Positions 15,690-24,009 are shown, numbered from the stretch's first letter. The stretch: 64,000 nt of DNA from Peteryoungia rhizophila (GCF_004912145.1 NZ_STGT01000001.1:1116001-1180000); one strand, 5' to 3'. Notes: a model not told the origin generated them from the letters alone. Numbers and translations: made by a program.

Positions 15690-16544
15690 ATGGAGAGGGC
15701 AGGAACTGGCGTTCATCGTTCCGGAGGCGTCAACCATGGGCGGTCCGACCGCCTGGGGATCATTGGCTTCGGAGCCATCGGGCGCCGCCTCGCCAGCTTC
15801 TTCGCCACGACAGAGGACGGCCCGAGAACCCTTGCTCTCCTAGTACGCGACCACCAGCGCGATGCAGCCAGCGCTCTGGTTCCGGAGGCTCAGGTCTGTA
15901 CCGACTTGCAGCACTTTCTCGATGTCGCCCCGACTGTCGCTGTCGAATGCGCATCCGCCACCGCATTCGGCGCATGCGGCCCGCACGTGCTCGAAGCCGG
16001 TTGCGATCTCATTCCGTTGTCTCTGGGCGCTTTCGTGGATCGGGCGACGGAACGCCGCCTGCTCGACGCCGCCGCCAGGGGACCGGGGCGGCTCGAGATC
16101 GCCGCGGGCGCCCTCGGCTCCATTGGCTTCCTCGCCGCAGCGCGGGAGCATGAGCTCGACCGCGTGACGATCACCATCGGCTATCCGATCGAACGCTGGA
16201 GGGCCATGGGCGCGGACCGCTTCATCGACCTGGATCAGGTGCGATTGCCGACACCGTTCCTTGAAAGTGACGCCCGAAACGTCGCGACACTTTTCCCGGG
16301 GCATCTCAACGTCGTCACGGGTGCGAGCCTGGCAGGGCTCGGGCTCGATCGCACGCATGTGGCTCTCGTGGCCGATCCGACCGTGAGCCAGGCGTGGTTC
16401 CAAGTGGAGGCATCCTCCGCCTCCGGTCCCGTTCGCATGCAGATAGGCGGTCGAGACGCAGCGGTGGACGCCGACCCGATAGACTACACCACCTTCTCCG
16501 TCATCCGCCTTCTCAAGAGGCGCTGCGCATCTCTGGCAATCTAG
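15690..16544 (+). CDS. aspartate-dehydrogenase-like (NadX/DUF108) oxidoreductase
   Basis: A 284-residue NAD(P)-dependent enzyme of the L-aspartate dehydrogenase family. The N-terminus has a Rossmann motif (GIIGFGAIGRRLA, residues 30-42). The C-terminal catalytic domain carries the family block FPGHLNVVTGASLAGLGLDR followed by VALVADP. AGGAGGGGG precedes the ATG at 15690. Such enzymes interconvert oxaloacetate or related 2-oxoacids and amino acids, or oxidise D-aspartate-like amines. It is the first gene of a + strand trio with an M20-like protein (10 bases later) and a GlcG/HbpS-like protein, divergent from the phosphotriesterase-family gene. Confidence 0.82.
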   Translation: MERAGTGVHRSGGVNHGRSDRLGIIGFGAIGRRLASFFATTEDGPRTLALLVRDHQRDAASALVPEAQVCTDLQHFLDVAPTVAVECASATAFGACGPHVLEAGCDLIPLSLGAFVDRATERRLLDAAARGPGRLEIAAGALGSIGFLAAAREHELDRVTITIGYPIERWRAMGADRFIDLDQVRLPTPFLESDARNVATLFPGHLNVVTGASLAGLGLDRTHVALVADPTVSQAWFQVEASSASGPVRMQIGGRDAAVDADPIDYTTFSVIRLLKRRCASLAI

Positions 16545-16554
16545 GAGCATGGCC

Positions 16555-17877
16555 ATGCACGACATCACCGCCCGGATCTGGGCCGAGGCGCAGAAGACCC
16601 GCGAGGAGATCATCTCGGATCTCAGAGATTTCATCGCCGCCGGCGAAGGCGGCGAGGACGGCATTCAAGATCTCTTCTGCCGGAAGGCCGAGGCTCTCGG
16701 ATGCGACATCACATCCAGCAGCTACCATCCGACGGATGTGGTTTTGGTCGAAGAGTTCGCCGGCAGCGCTGCGATCGATCCGCAGGAGCGCATCAGCGTG
16801 GTGGCGCATGCGAAGGCTGGCGGCAAGGGTCGCAGCCTGATCCTGTTTGCCCACCCCGACTGTGAGAAATTCGTCGATGACCAGGGCTGGGCCCATGACC
16901 CGTTCAAGGGCGAGATCATCGACGGAAAGCTGTATGGCTGGGGCGTTGCCGACGACCTGTCCGGCATCGCTGCCGGACTGCAGGCCATCGCACTGCTGCA
17001 TGCTCTCCGCATCCGTCCCGCCGCCGACGTCTATGTGGCGAGCACGCCAAGCAAGAGACACGCGCGGGGCGTTTCGCATCTGCTACAAAAAGGGCTGCAG
17101 GCGGATGCGGCCGTCTATCTTCATCCGGCCGAATCCGGCGTCGGCCTGCAGGAAATCAAGGGCTTCACCTCTGGCCAGATCGAGTTCCGCATCGAGATCG
17201 CGGGGCTGGCGCCCCCCACGACCGAACCCCATCAGACGGCCTTCGCCCACAAGGGCATCAATGCCATCGACAAAGCCTACCTCATCTGGGGGGCCCTCAA
17301 GCGGCTGGACGAGGAACGCTCTGCCACCGTGCGGCATCCGGCGCTCGACGCCGAAATCGGCCGGTCCACGAATCTGATGGTGTCGCATATCGACGCCGGC
17401 AGTGCCTCGCGCCTGACCCGCGGCGCAGACCGGTGCATATTGGGAGCAGCACTCTCCTTTCCGCCGACGGAAACGCTGGAATCGGTGCGCCTCGCGATCG
17501 AGACAGCCGTTGCACAGGCGGCGGCAAAGGACGCCTGGTTGAGCCTTCATCCCCCGAAGTTCATCTGGGATTCCGGCGTTGCCGGCGCTGAAACCGTATC
17601 CGAGCACGACCTGGTGACCTCAGCCATGGCGGCGATCCAGTCCGTGTCCGGCGTCAGGCCGTGGATCAATCCCATGCATACGGGCTCCGACATTCGCAAT
17701 CCGATCGTCCAGAAGGCGATACCGACCATCGGACTGGGACCGCGCTGCGGAAATCTCGCTCAAAACGGCGCCCTCGACGAGTGGGTCGATGCGGACGACC
17801 ATGTAAGGTTCGTGGCCGCAACGGCAATGATCATAGCCACGTGGTGCGGCCTCGAGCCAGTCCCCGCCAACGTGTAG
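16555..17877 (+). CDS. M20-family peptidase/deacylase homologue lacking the catalytic Glu pair
   Basis: A 440-residue protein with the fold features of M20 amidohydrolases (ArgE, DapE). It has the first metal motif in LFAHPDCE (near residue 100), the WAHDPFKGEIIDGKLYGWG block and the Asp of GVADDLSG. Where the family has the catalytic and metal-binding Glu pair (EExG), it reads STPSKRHARG, with no acidic residue. Later metal-type residues (HPAE near 193; MHTGSDIR near 375) are present. It may be an inactive or altered homologue. I chose the ATG at 16555 because AGGAG lies seven bases upstream; an ATG at 16549 is too close. It is within the + strand trio. Confidence 0.75.
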   Translation: MHDITARIWAEAQKTREEIISDLRDFIAAGEGGEDGIQDLFCRKAEALGCDITSSSYHPTDVVLVEEFAGSAAIDPQERISVVAHAKAGGKGRSLILFAHPDCEKFVDDQGWAHDPFKGEIIDGKLYGWGVADDLSGIAAGLQAIALLHALRIRPAADVYVASTPSKRHARGVSHLLQKGLQADAAVYLHPAESGVGLQEIKGFTSGQIEFRIEIAGLAPPTTEPHQTAFAHKGINAIDKAYLIWGALKRLDEERSATVRHPALDAEIGRSTNLMVSHIDAGSASRLTRGADRCILGAALSFPPTETLESVRLAIETAVAQAAAKDAWLSLHPPKFIWDSGVAGAETVSEHDLVTSAMAAIQSVSGVRPWINPMHTGSDIRNPIVQKAIPTIGLGPRCGNLAQNGALDEWVDADDHVRFVAATAMIIATWCGLEPVPANV

Positions 17878-17910
17878 ACTTGCCGAACCAAAACACACAA
17901 GGAGAGAAGA

Positions 17911-18348
17911 ATGCTGACAATCAAGCGCCTGAGCCTGGCGGACGCCCGCATCCTGATCGAGGGTGCCCGCAAGAAGGCCGAGGACATCGGAGTTCCGATG
18001 TGCATCGCGGTGACCGACGAATCCGGCCAGTTGATCGCGTTCGAACGCATGGACGGAGGCAAGATCACCAGCACCATCATTGCCCAGGACAAGGCCTATA
18101 CTGCCGCCGGCGCCAAGCGGACGACGGAGAGCTACGGGATCGCCAGCCAACCGGGAAGTGCAGCATACGGCATCAACACGGCTATAGGTGGCCGCCTGAC
18201 GATCGTCGGCGGTGGCCTTCCCGTGATCGTCGACGGAGACGTCGTCGGCGGCATCGGCCTCAGCTCAGGAACGCCGGCGCAAGACACCGAATGCGCCCAA
18301 GCTGGTATCGAGCATTTCCTGAGAAGTGTTGCGACCGATCCTGCCTGA
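17911..18348 (+). CDS. GlcG/HbpS-family protein (DUF336)
   Basis: A 145-residue protein of the GlcG/HbpS family (formerly DUF336). It shows the family's opening helix (LADARILIEGARKKAEDIG), the VAVTDESGQLIAFERMDG-type strand block near residues 32-50 and the conserved glycine-rich end (VIVDGDVVGGIGLSSGTPAQD). Members are small alpha/beta proteins, some binding haem, that recur in catabolic operons such as glycolate utilisation; their role there is mostly unknown. GGAGAG lies upstream of the ATG. It is the last gene of the trio. Confidence 0.88.
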   Translation: MLTIKRLSLADARILIEGARKKAEDIGVPMCIAVTDESGQLIAFERMDGGKITSTIIAQDKAYTAAGAKRTTESYGIASQPGSAAYGINTAIGGRLTIVGGGLPVIVDGDVVGGIGLSSGTPAQDTECAQAGIEHFLRSVATDPA

Positions 18349-18544
18349 GACCATTTGAAAGCACTCAGTCCTTTGACGGGCTCTTGTCTGGACGCCGGAC
18401 GCCGCCTTTCGCAAGCTAGAGAGCATGCAATAGGCTGGCGCCAGCGTCCCAAGGACCCCACGTCGCCAAACGCCGCAACGATCGGCATACCGGCGATTTA
18501 TGGGAACTGAGAAAAACAGGCCGGAAATGGCGTGTCGATCCAAC

Positions 18545-18565
18545 AACGGCTCGCTCGGAGCCGTT
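18545..18565. terminator. hairpin, probable terminator between the catabolic trio and tRNA-Ser
   Basis: The stem AACGGCTC / GAGCCGTT (8 bp perfect, loop GCTCG) is followed on the + strand by TTATG. It lies 197 bases after the GlcG/HbpS-like stop and 31 bases past the 3' end of tRNA-Ser on the minus strand. The T-run is weak in both directions, so its function as terminator is probable rather than certain. Confidence 0.4.
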
Positions 18566-18595
18566 TATGAAACGGTGTTATTGCATGAGATAAGA

Positions 18596-18685
18596 TGGCG
18601 GACAGGGTGGGATTCGAACCCACGGTACGCTTTCACGCACACACGCGTTCCAGGCGTGCGCCTTAAACCACTCGGCCACCTGTCC
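18596..18685 (-). tRNA. tRNA-Ser (anticodon GGA)
   Basis: The 90-base gene on the minus strand folds into a full cloverleaf: acceptor stem GGACAGG / CCTGTCC, a D-arm with GCC / GGC, an anticodon stem CACGC / GCGTG with loop CTGGAAC (anticodon GGA, reads UCC), a long class-II variable arm typical of serine tRNAs, and the T-arm GTGGG TTCGAAT CCCAC. The discriminator is G and CCA is encoded at 18596-18598. Confidence 0.97.
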
Positions 18686-18775
18686 AGGGGGATCGCGGGG
18701 AAAAAACCACCGCGGTTGGTCGGGCGCGATATATACCGATGAATTCCGGCGGATCAACCGAAATCTATCAGAATT

Positions 18776-18806
18776 TTGACATCGGCCGACAATTCCCTAT
18801 CTATAA
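18776..18806 (+). promoter_or_regulatory. predicted sigma-70 promoter for the small membrane-protein gene
   Basis: A consensus TTGACA at 18776-18781 is followed by the AT-rich element TATCTATAA at 18798-18806, at 16 to 19 bases spacing depending on the chosen -10. The -10 region is part of a perfect tandem duplication, so a second copy lies 20 bases further downstream. Confidence 0.5.
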
Positions 18807-18833
18807 GGCCGGGTCCCTATCTATAAGGCCGGG
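18794..18833. repeat. perfect 20-bp tandem duplication
   Basis: Two identical adjacent copies of a 20-bp unit beginning TCCCTATCTATAAGG cover 18794-18813 and 18814-18833. Absence of any mismatch suggests a recent slip or duplication. The unit contains the probable -10 element of the downstream gene. Confidence 0.9.
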
Positions 18834-18880
18834 CGCGGCGGGCTGGAGGCCGTGCCGAGCTTCCGCCGGAGACATTGGTC

Positions 18881-19198
18881 GTGCGATTCCTGTTCAGGAT
18901 CTTGAGTTTGCTTGCGCTTTGCGTCGGCGTCGTGTTCGGCGTCGTGGATTCGATCGCGTCGGTTTCAGCGTCGCAGGTCATCATGACACCCCTCTCGGAG
19001 GCCTGGATCGACGCCCATCCGGGCTCGCTCATGGCGCTCGAAGGACTGGTGGAGGCGCGGCTCGGCGATGGCGCATGGCTTGCGCTGCGCGACGTGGTTC
19101 TGCCGCAGCCGGCGTCTGCCGCGTTTCTAGTGCTGTCGCTGGTATTCTGGATGATCGGCTACAAGAAGCCTTCGCCGGCCGGGCGTTTCGCCGCCTGA
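18881..19198 (+). CDS. small conserved membrane protein of unknown function
   Basis: I do not recognise a named family for this 105-residue protein. It begins with a signal-like or transmembrane helix (residues 3-22, RILSLLALCVGVVFGVVDSI) and has a second membrane helix near residues 83-98 (AFLVLSLVFWMIGYKK), with a soluble segment between them. The GTG at 18881 is preceded by GGAGA at eight bases; a TTG at 18875 is the alternative. It is preceded by a clear TTGACA promoter and stands between tRNA-Ser and msrA on the plus strand. The coding potential is supported by its hydrophobic pattern and typical codon use. Confidence 0.65.
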   Translation: MRFLFRILSLLALCVGVVFGVVDSIASVSASQVIMTPLSEAWIDAHPGSLMALEGLVEARLGDGAWLALRDVVLPQPASAAFLVLSLVFWMIGYKKPSPAGRFAA

Positions 19199-19390
19199 CC
19201 GGATTGCGACCGCCGCGAAAGGCGCAAGCCGCGCAGGGCGTCGGAATGGCCGAACTGTAAGTTTCGGGCGGTTGCCCCGACAAACAACACATGCACTGGA
19301 ATTGCCACCGACGTGGCGTCCGGCACTCCGTCTCAAGGCGGAACTTCACACAACAAGAATGGGCCGACGTGCGGCCTCAGGAGGTAACAA

Positions 19391-20050
19391 ATGTTCCTGA
19401 TCGACATGTTCAACAAGAAGACGGCCATGCCGACCGCAGAAAACGCCCTGCCCGGCCGGGCAGAGCCAATCCCGACGGCAGCAACCCATTTCATCTCCGG
19501 ACTGCCGCTCAAGGGACCGACGCCTGACGGCATGAAGACCGTCTATCTCGGCATGGGCTGCTTCTGGGGCGCCGAACGGCTGCTCTGGCAGACGCCCGGC
19601 GTCTATCTGACCGTCTCCGGCTATCAGGGTGGGATCACGCCCAATCCAACCTATCAGGAAACCGTGACGGGTCTGACCGGCCATACCGAAGTGGTGAAGC
19701 TGGTCTACGAGCCTGCGAAAATCTCGTTGGAAGGACTGCTGAAGATCTTCTTCGAGGCACATGACCCGACCCAGGGCATGCGCCAGGGCAACGATATCGG
19801 CACCACCTATCGCTCGGCCATCTATGTCGAGAACGAAGAGGACATGGCGGTTGCCTTGGCCATTCGCGACCGGTTCCAGGAAGCTCTGGTCAAGGCCGGG
19901 CGCAACAGCCGGGTGACAACGGAGATCGCCCATGCCGGGCCGTTCTACTATGCGGAAGACTATCACCAGCAGTATCTGGCGAAGAACCCGAACGGCTATT
20001 GCGGCTTGCGCGGGACGGGTGTCTCCTGCCCGATCGAGCCCGCAGCCTGA
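19391..20050 (+). CDS. msrA: peptide methionine-S-sulfoxide reductase
   Basis: A 219-residue MsrA, which reduces the S-epimer of methionine sulfoxide in proteins with thioredoxin as donor. The catalytic motif GCFWGAE is at about residues 56-62 and the substrate-site motif GYQGG and the FFEAHDPTQ block follow. Recycling cysteines sit near the C-terminus ([14 protein letters not shown]). The N-terminal extension of about 45 residues before the core is typical of rhizobial MsrA. AGGAGG lies upstream of the ATG. It appears monocistronic. Confidence 0.97.
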   Translation: MFLIDMFNKKTAMPTAENALPGRAEPIPTAATHFISGLPLKGPTPDGMKTVYLGMGCFWGAERLLWQTPGVYLTVSGYQGGITPNPTYQETVTGLTGHTEVVKLVYEPAKISLEGLLKIFFEAHDPTQGMRQGNDIGTTYRSAIYVENEEDMAVALAIRDRFQEALVKAGRNSRVTTEIAHAGPFYYAEDYHQQYLAKNPNGYCGLRGTGVSCPIEPAA

Positions 20051-20092
20051 GGGCAAATGCCCAAAGCGGCAGCATAAATCCCATTGATCTGA

Positions 20093-20125
20093 CTGATTTT
20101 TCAGCGCCCGGCGCTGAAAAATCAG
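20093..20125. repeat. 33-base near-perfect palindrome
   Basis: Sixteen bases (CTGATTTTTCAGCGCC) are followed by one central base and their exact reverse complement. The T-run lies in the 5' arm and the A-run in the 3' arm on either strand, so it is not a canonical terminator. It lies between msrA and the nucleoside importer gene. Confidence 0.85.
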
Positions 20126-20139
20126 CAGGCTTGTGAATC

Positions 20140-20170
20140 TTTACCAGATGAAAAAAATCTGGTGAATTTT
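20140..20170 (+). terminator. hairpin with T-run upstream of the BMP-type importer
   Basis: ACCAGAT (20143-20149) and ATCTGGT (20157-20163) form a stem around a GAAAAAA loop, extended by three further pairs including one G-U, and followed by TTTT at 20167-20170. This looks like a weak intrinsic terminator of msrA, or an element in the leader of the importer operon 140 bases before its start. Confidence 0.45.
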
Positions 20171-20306
20171 CGTACCAGCCATGCAAGGATGAAAGCCAGC
20201 CAGGACCTCCGGAACAGGGGGCGGCGGTTCCGCAGACATGTCTTTCTCTTCAGGAAAGGCTTGCGGGAGGACCCAACAAGATCAATAGAAACAACAGGGC
20301 TGCACC

Positions 20307-21299
20307 ATGAAGAAAACCCTCCTCAGTCTCTTTGCATTGGCCGCGATGTCGGCGACCGCGCTTGCGGCCGATGTCAAGCCGGCGCTGGTCTACGGCACGG
20401 GCGGCAAGTTCGACAAGTCGTTCAACGAAGCTGCTTACGGTGGCGCCGAGAAGTTCAAGGCCGAAACCGGCATCGACTATCGCGACTTCGAGCCGACCAG
20501 CGACACCCAGGGCGAACAGGCGATCCGTAACTTCGCTTCGCGCGGCTTCAACCCGATCGTCGCCGTTTCCTTTGCCTGGACGTCTGCCGTCGAGAAGGTC
20601 GCCGCAGAATTCCCCGACACCCAGTTCGTGATCGTCGACTCGGTCGTCGACAAGCCGAATGTCCGCTCTGTCGTCTACAAGGAAGAAGAAGGTTCGTACC
20701 TCGTCGGCCTGCTGGCCGGCATGGCATCGACCACCGGCAAGGTCGGCTTCGTCGGCGGCATGGACATTCCGCTGATCCGCAAGTTCGCCTGCGGCTACGA
20801 GCAGGGCGCACGCGCTGCCAACGCCGACATCCAGGTCTTCCAGAACATGACCGGCACGACGGGCGCTGCCTGGAACGACCCGGTTCGCGGCGGTGAGCTG
20901 ACCAAGAACCAGATCGACCAGGGTGCTGACGTCGTTTACGCGGCAGCCGGCGCCACCGGTCTCGGCGTTCTGCAGACTGCTGCCGACAACGGCAAGCTGT
21001 CGATCGGCGTCGATTCCAACCAGAACCACCTGCATCCGGGTTCGGTCCTGACGTCCATGGTCAAGCGCGTCGACCTCGCCGTCTACAACGCCTATGCCGA
21101 TTCCAAGGGCGACAAGTTCACCCCCGGCCTGCAGGTTCTCGGCGTGGCACAGGAGGGTGTTGCCTATGCGCTCGACGACAACAATGCCAAGCTGATCACC
21201 GAAGAGATGAAGGCTGCCGTCGAGAAGGCCAAGGCCGACATCGCCGCCGGCACCGTGAAGGTCCACGACTACATGTCGGACAATTCCTGCCCGAAGTGA
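20307..21299 (+). CDS. BMP-family ABC transporter substrate-binding protein (nucleoside importer)
   Basis: A 330-residue periplasmic binding protein of the basic-membrane-protein (BmpA/PnrA) family, which binds purine and pyrimidine nucleosides. The signal peptide is residues 1-20 (LLSLFALAAMSATALA). The family motif GGKFDKSFNEAAYGGAEKF begins at residue 32 and is followed by the SFAWTSAVEKVA and FVGGMDIPLIRKF blocks. It heads a + strand operon with an ATPase and two permeases, and nucleoside salvage enzymes follow directly. That context strongly supports nucleoside uptake. A hairpin with a short T-run after the stop probably lets the binding protein be made in excess over the membrane components. 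Confidence 0.92.
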   Translation: MKKTLLSLFALAAMSATALAADVKPALVYGTGGKFDKSFNEAAYGGAEKFKAETGIDYRDFEPTSDTQGEQAIRNFASRGFNPIVAVSFAWTSAVEKVAAEFPDTQFVIVDSVVDKPNVRSVVYKEEEGSYLVGLLAGMASTTGKVGFVGGMDIPLIRKFACGYEQGARAANADIQVFQNMTGTTGAAWNDPVRGGELTKNQIDQGADVVYAAAGATGLGVLQTAADNGKLSIGVDSNQNHLHPGSVLTSMVKRVDLAVYNAYADSKGDKFTPGLQVLGVAQEGVAYALDDNNAKLITEEMKAAVEKAKADIAAGTVKVHDYMSDNSCPK

Positions 21300-21309
21300 T
21301 TTGAGAAAC

Positions 21310-21350
21310 GGGCGCAGGACGGCTCCATTGTCGTCTTGCGCCCTTATTGT
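21310..21350 (+). terminator. hairpin after the binding-protein gene (attenuating terminator)
   Basis: GGGCGCAGGACG (21310-21321) pairs with CGTCTTGCGCCC (21332-21343) over 12 bp with one G-U, followed by TTATTGTATG. It lies between the importer's binding-protein and ATPase genes and probably ends most transcripts there while some read through. Confidence 0.7.
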
Positions 21351-21367
21351 ATGTCTGGGGGACCGGA

Positions 21368-22888
21368 ATGAGTGCAACGAACCAGGCACCAGCGATCGAA
21401 CTGATCGGCATCGACAAGAAGTTCGGTGCGGTGCATGCCAACAAGAACATCAATCTGACGGTCGCCAAGGGCTCCATCCACGGCATCATCGGTGAAAACG
21501 GCGCAGGAAAATCGACGCTGATGTCGATCCTCTACGGCTTCTATCAGGCCGACCAGGGATCCATCCAGATCGACGGCAAGCCGATTACGATCAAGGACAG
21601 CCAGGCCGCCATCCATTCCGGGATCGGCATGGTGCATCAGCACTTCATGCTGGTTGAAAATTTCTCGGTGCTCGAAAACCTGATGCTCGGCGCCGAAGGC
21701 GGTGTCCTACTCGGCAAGGGCACGGATGCTGCGCGCGCATCACTGAAGAAGCTGGAAGAAGATTACGAACTGGAAGTGGATCCCGACGCGATCGTCGAGG
21801 AACTTCCCGTTGGTCTGCAGCAGCGCGTGGAAATCCTGAAGGCGCTCTATCGCGGCGCCGAGATCCTCATCCTCGACGAGCCCACGGGCGTTCTCACACC
21901 GGCCGAAGCCGATCACCTGTTCAAGATCCTCGGCGTGCTGCGCGACCAGGGCAAGACGGTCATCCTGATCACCCACAAGCTGCGCGAGATCATGGCGATC
22001 ACCGACACGGTGTCCGTCATGCGCCGCGGCGAAATGGTTGCAACCCGCAAGACGTCGGAAACGACCGTCGAGGAACTCGCCGAGCTGATGGTCGGCCGCC
22101 GCGTGCTGCTGCACGTGGAGAAGAAGCCGGCCAATGCCGGCGAGATCTTCCTCTCGGTGCGCAACCTGACCGTCAAGGACAGCCGAGGCGTCGTCATGGT
22201 CGACAACGTCTCCTTCGACGTGCGATCGGGCGAGATCGTCGGGATTGCGGGCGTGGCTGGCAACGGCCAGAGCGAGCTTCTCGAAGCGATCACCGGGATC
22301 CGCAAGCCGACTGCAGGTGAAATCTGGATCAATGGTCAGAACGTGGCCGGTCTCGACCCGGCTGAGCTGCGTGGCATAGGCGTCGCGCATATTCCGGAAG
22401 ACCGCCACCACATGGGTCTCGTGCTGCCCTTCGAGGAGAGCCAGAACGCGATCCTCGGCTATCACCGCGACGAGCGCTACGGGAAGGGCTGGTTTCTCAA
22501 CCCCGACCTGATGCGCAAGGCGGCGGTCGAGGAAATCGAGAAATACGATATCCGTCCGCCGAACCCGCGGCTGAAGACCGCCAACTTCTCGGGCGGCAAC
22601 CAGCAGAAGATCGTCGTTGCCCGCGAAATCGAGCGCGACCCGAAGCTTTTGATTGTCGGTCAGCCGACCCGCGGCGTCGATATCGGTGCGATCGAGTTCA
22701 TTCACAAGCGGATCGTCGAGACGCGCGACGCCGGCAAGGCCGTGCTGCTCGTCTCCGTCGAACTCGACGAGATCCGCTCGCTTTCCGACCGTATTCTGGT
22801 GATGTTCGCCGGCAAGGTCGTTGGCGAGAAGACGCCTGATACAGGCGAACAGACACTCGGCCTGATGATGGCCGGCATTGCCGCTTGA
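21368..22888 (+). CDS. nucleoside ABC transporter ATP-binding protein (two ATPase domains)
   Basis: A 506-residue fusion of two ABC ATPase domains as in sugar and nucleoside (RbsA/NupA-like) importers. The first domain has Walker A GENGAGKST near residue 40 and a signature LPVGLQQRVEILK with Walker B LILDEPTGVL; the second has GVAGNGQSELLE in place of a canonical Walker A, signature FSGGNQQKIVVARE and a Walker B-like LIVGQPTRGVD. The degenerate second site is normal for this family. The ATG at 21368 follows GGGGGACCGGA. It energises import by the two permeases encoded immediately downstream. Confidence 0.95.
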   Translation: MSATNQAPAIELIGIDKKFGAVHANKNINLTVAKGSIHGIIGENGAGKSTLMSILYGFYQADQGSIQIDGKPITIKDSQAAIHSGIGMVHQHFMLVENFSVLENLMLGAEGGVLLGKGTDAARASLKKLEEDYELEVDPDAIVEELPVGLQQRVEILKALYRGAEILILDEPTGVLTPAEADHLFKILGVLRDQGKTVILITHKLREIMAITDTVSVMRRGEMVATRKTSETTVEELAELMVGRRVLLHVEKKPANAGEIFLSVRNLTVKDSRGVVMVDNVSFDVRSGEIVGIAGVAGNGQSELLEAITGIRKPTAGEIWINGQNVAGLDPAELRGIGVAHIPEDRHHMGLVLPFEESQNAILGYHRDERYGKGWFLNPDLMRKAAVEEIEKYDIRPPNPRLKTANFSGGNQQKIVVAREIERDPKLLIVGQPTRGVDIGAIEFIHKRIVETRDAGKAVLLVSVELDEIRSLSDRILVMFAGKVVGEKTPDTGEQTLGLMMAGIAA

Positions 22889-22895
22889 GGATTTG

Positions 22896-23999
22896 ATGAG
22901 CACTGCATCCGTACCACTTCCAAACTGGATCAATTATGCGCTGCTGCCGCTGATCAACCTCACGCTCGCCTTCCTTGTGTCGGGCCTCGTGGTCTGGATC
23001 ATCGGGGAAAATCCGTGGGAGGCTCTCAAGCTGATGATCGAGGGCGCGCTCGGAAGCGGCGAGGGCATCGGCTTCACGCTGTTTTATGCGACGAGTTTCA
23101 TTTTCACCGGCCTTTCGGTGGCGGTCGCCTATCATGCGGGCCTGTTCAATATCGGCTCGGAAGGCCAGGCCTATCTGGGTGGCCTGGGTGCTGCACTCGC
23201 AGCACTTGCGCTTGACCACTATATGCCGTGGTATGTCACCATGCCCTTCGCGATCATGGCGGCCGCCCTTTTCGGCGCTGCCTGGGCCTTCATCCCGGCT
23301 TGGCTGCAGGCCAAGCGCGGCAGCCATATCGTCATCACAACGATCATGTTCAACTTCATCGGCGCGGCACTGATGGTTTACCTGCTGGTCAACGTGCTGA
23401 TCGTGCCGGGCAAGATGGCGCCAGAGACCCGCACCTTCCTCGAAGGCGGCCAGCTGCCGAAGCTCGACTGGCTGATCGGGATGTTCGGCGGCACGCTCGG
23501 ACCTGCACCCTTCAACGTATCGTTCCTGATCGCGCTCGTCATGTGCGTGCTGGTCTGGGTGCTGATCTGGCGCACCAAACTCGGTTTCGAGATGCGAACG
23601 CTCGGGATCAGCCGGTCGGCGGCCGCCTATGCCGGCATTCCCTATGTAAAGATCGTCATGATCACCATGCTGATCTCAGGGGGCCTTGCCGGCATGATGG
23701 CGCTCAATCCGGTGCTCGGGGCGTCTGCCCGCCTGCAGGTGGAATTCGTGGCCGGCGCCGGTTTCGTCGGGATCGCGGTCTCGCTTATGGGGCGCAACCA
23801 TCCGCTCGGCATCGTGCTCGCCGCCATCCTGTTCGGCATTCTCTATCAGGGTGGAGCCTGGCTCTCCTTCGATATGCCGAACATCACCCGCGAGATGATC
23901 GTGGTCATCCAGGGTCTCGTGATCCTGTTTGCCGGCGCGCTCGAATTCATGTGCCGCCCGATGATCGTGCGCATCTACCTGACACTGACAAAGGCCTGA
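22896..23999 (+). CDS. nucleoside ABC transporter permease 1
   Basis: A 367-residue permease of the BPD_transp_2 family (COG4603 type) with about nine hydrophobic segments. It shows the family motif FNIGSEGQAYLGGLGAA near residue 86 and GRNHPLGIVLAAILFG near residue 300. The ATG at 22896 follows GAGG and lies seven bases after the ATPase stop; a TTG at 22878 in the same frame is less likely. With permease 2 it forms the heterodimeric channel of the nucleoside importer. Confidence 0.93.
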   Translation: MSTASVPLPNWINYALLPLINLTLAFLVSGLVVWIIGENPWEALKLMIEGALGSGEGIGFTLFYATSFIFTGLSVAVAYHAGLFNIGSEGQAYLGGLGAALAALALDHYMPWYVTMPFAIMAAALFGAAWAFIPAWLQAKRGSHIVITTIMFNFIGAALMVYLLVNVLIVPGKMAPETRTFLEGGQLPKLDWLIGMFGGTLGPAPFNVSFLIALVMCVLVWVLIWRTKLGFEMRTLGISRSAAAYAGIPYVKIVMITMLISGGLAGMMALNPVLGASARLQVEFVAGAGFVGIAVSLMGRNHPLGIVLAAILFGILYQGGAWLSFDMPNITREMIVVIQGLVILFAGALEFMCRPMIVRIYLTLTKA

Positions 24000-24009
24000 G
24001 GACGCGACC

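Noticed and set aside
18596..18685. tRNA-Ser as an integration site of a genomic island
   Set aside because: No integrase gene and no repeated tRNA 3' end were seen in the flanks, and neighbouring genes look chromosomal except the catabolic cluster, whose border shows no mobile gene.
20093..20125. The 33-base palindrome as a rho-independent terminator
   Set aside because: The T-run precedes and the A-run follows the GC core on both strands, the reverse of a terminator.
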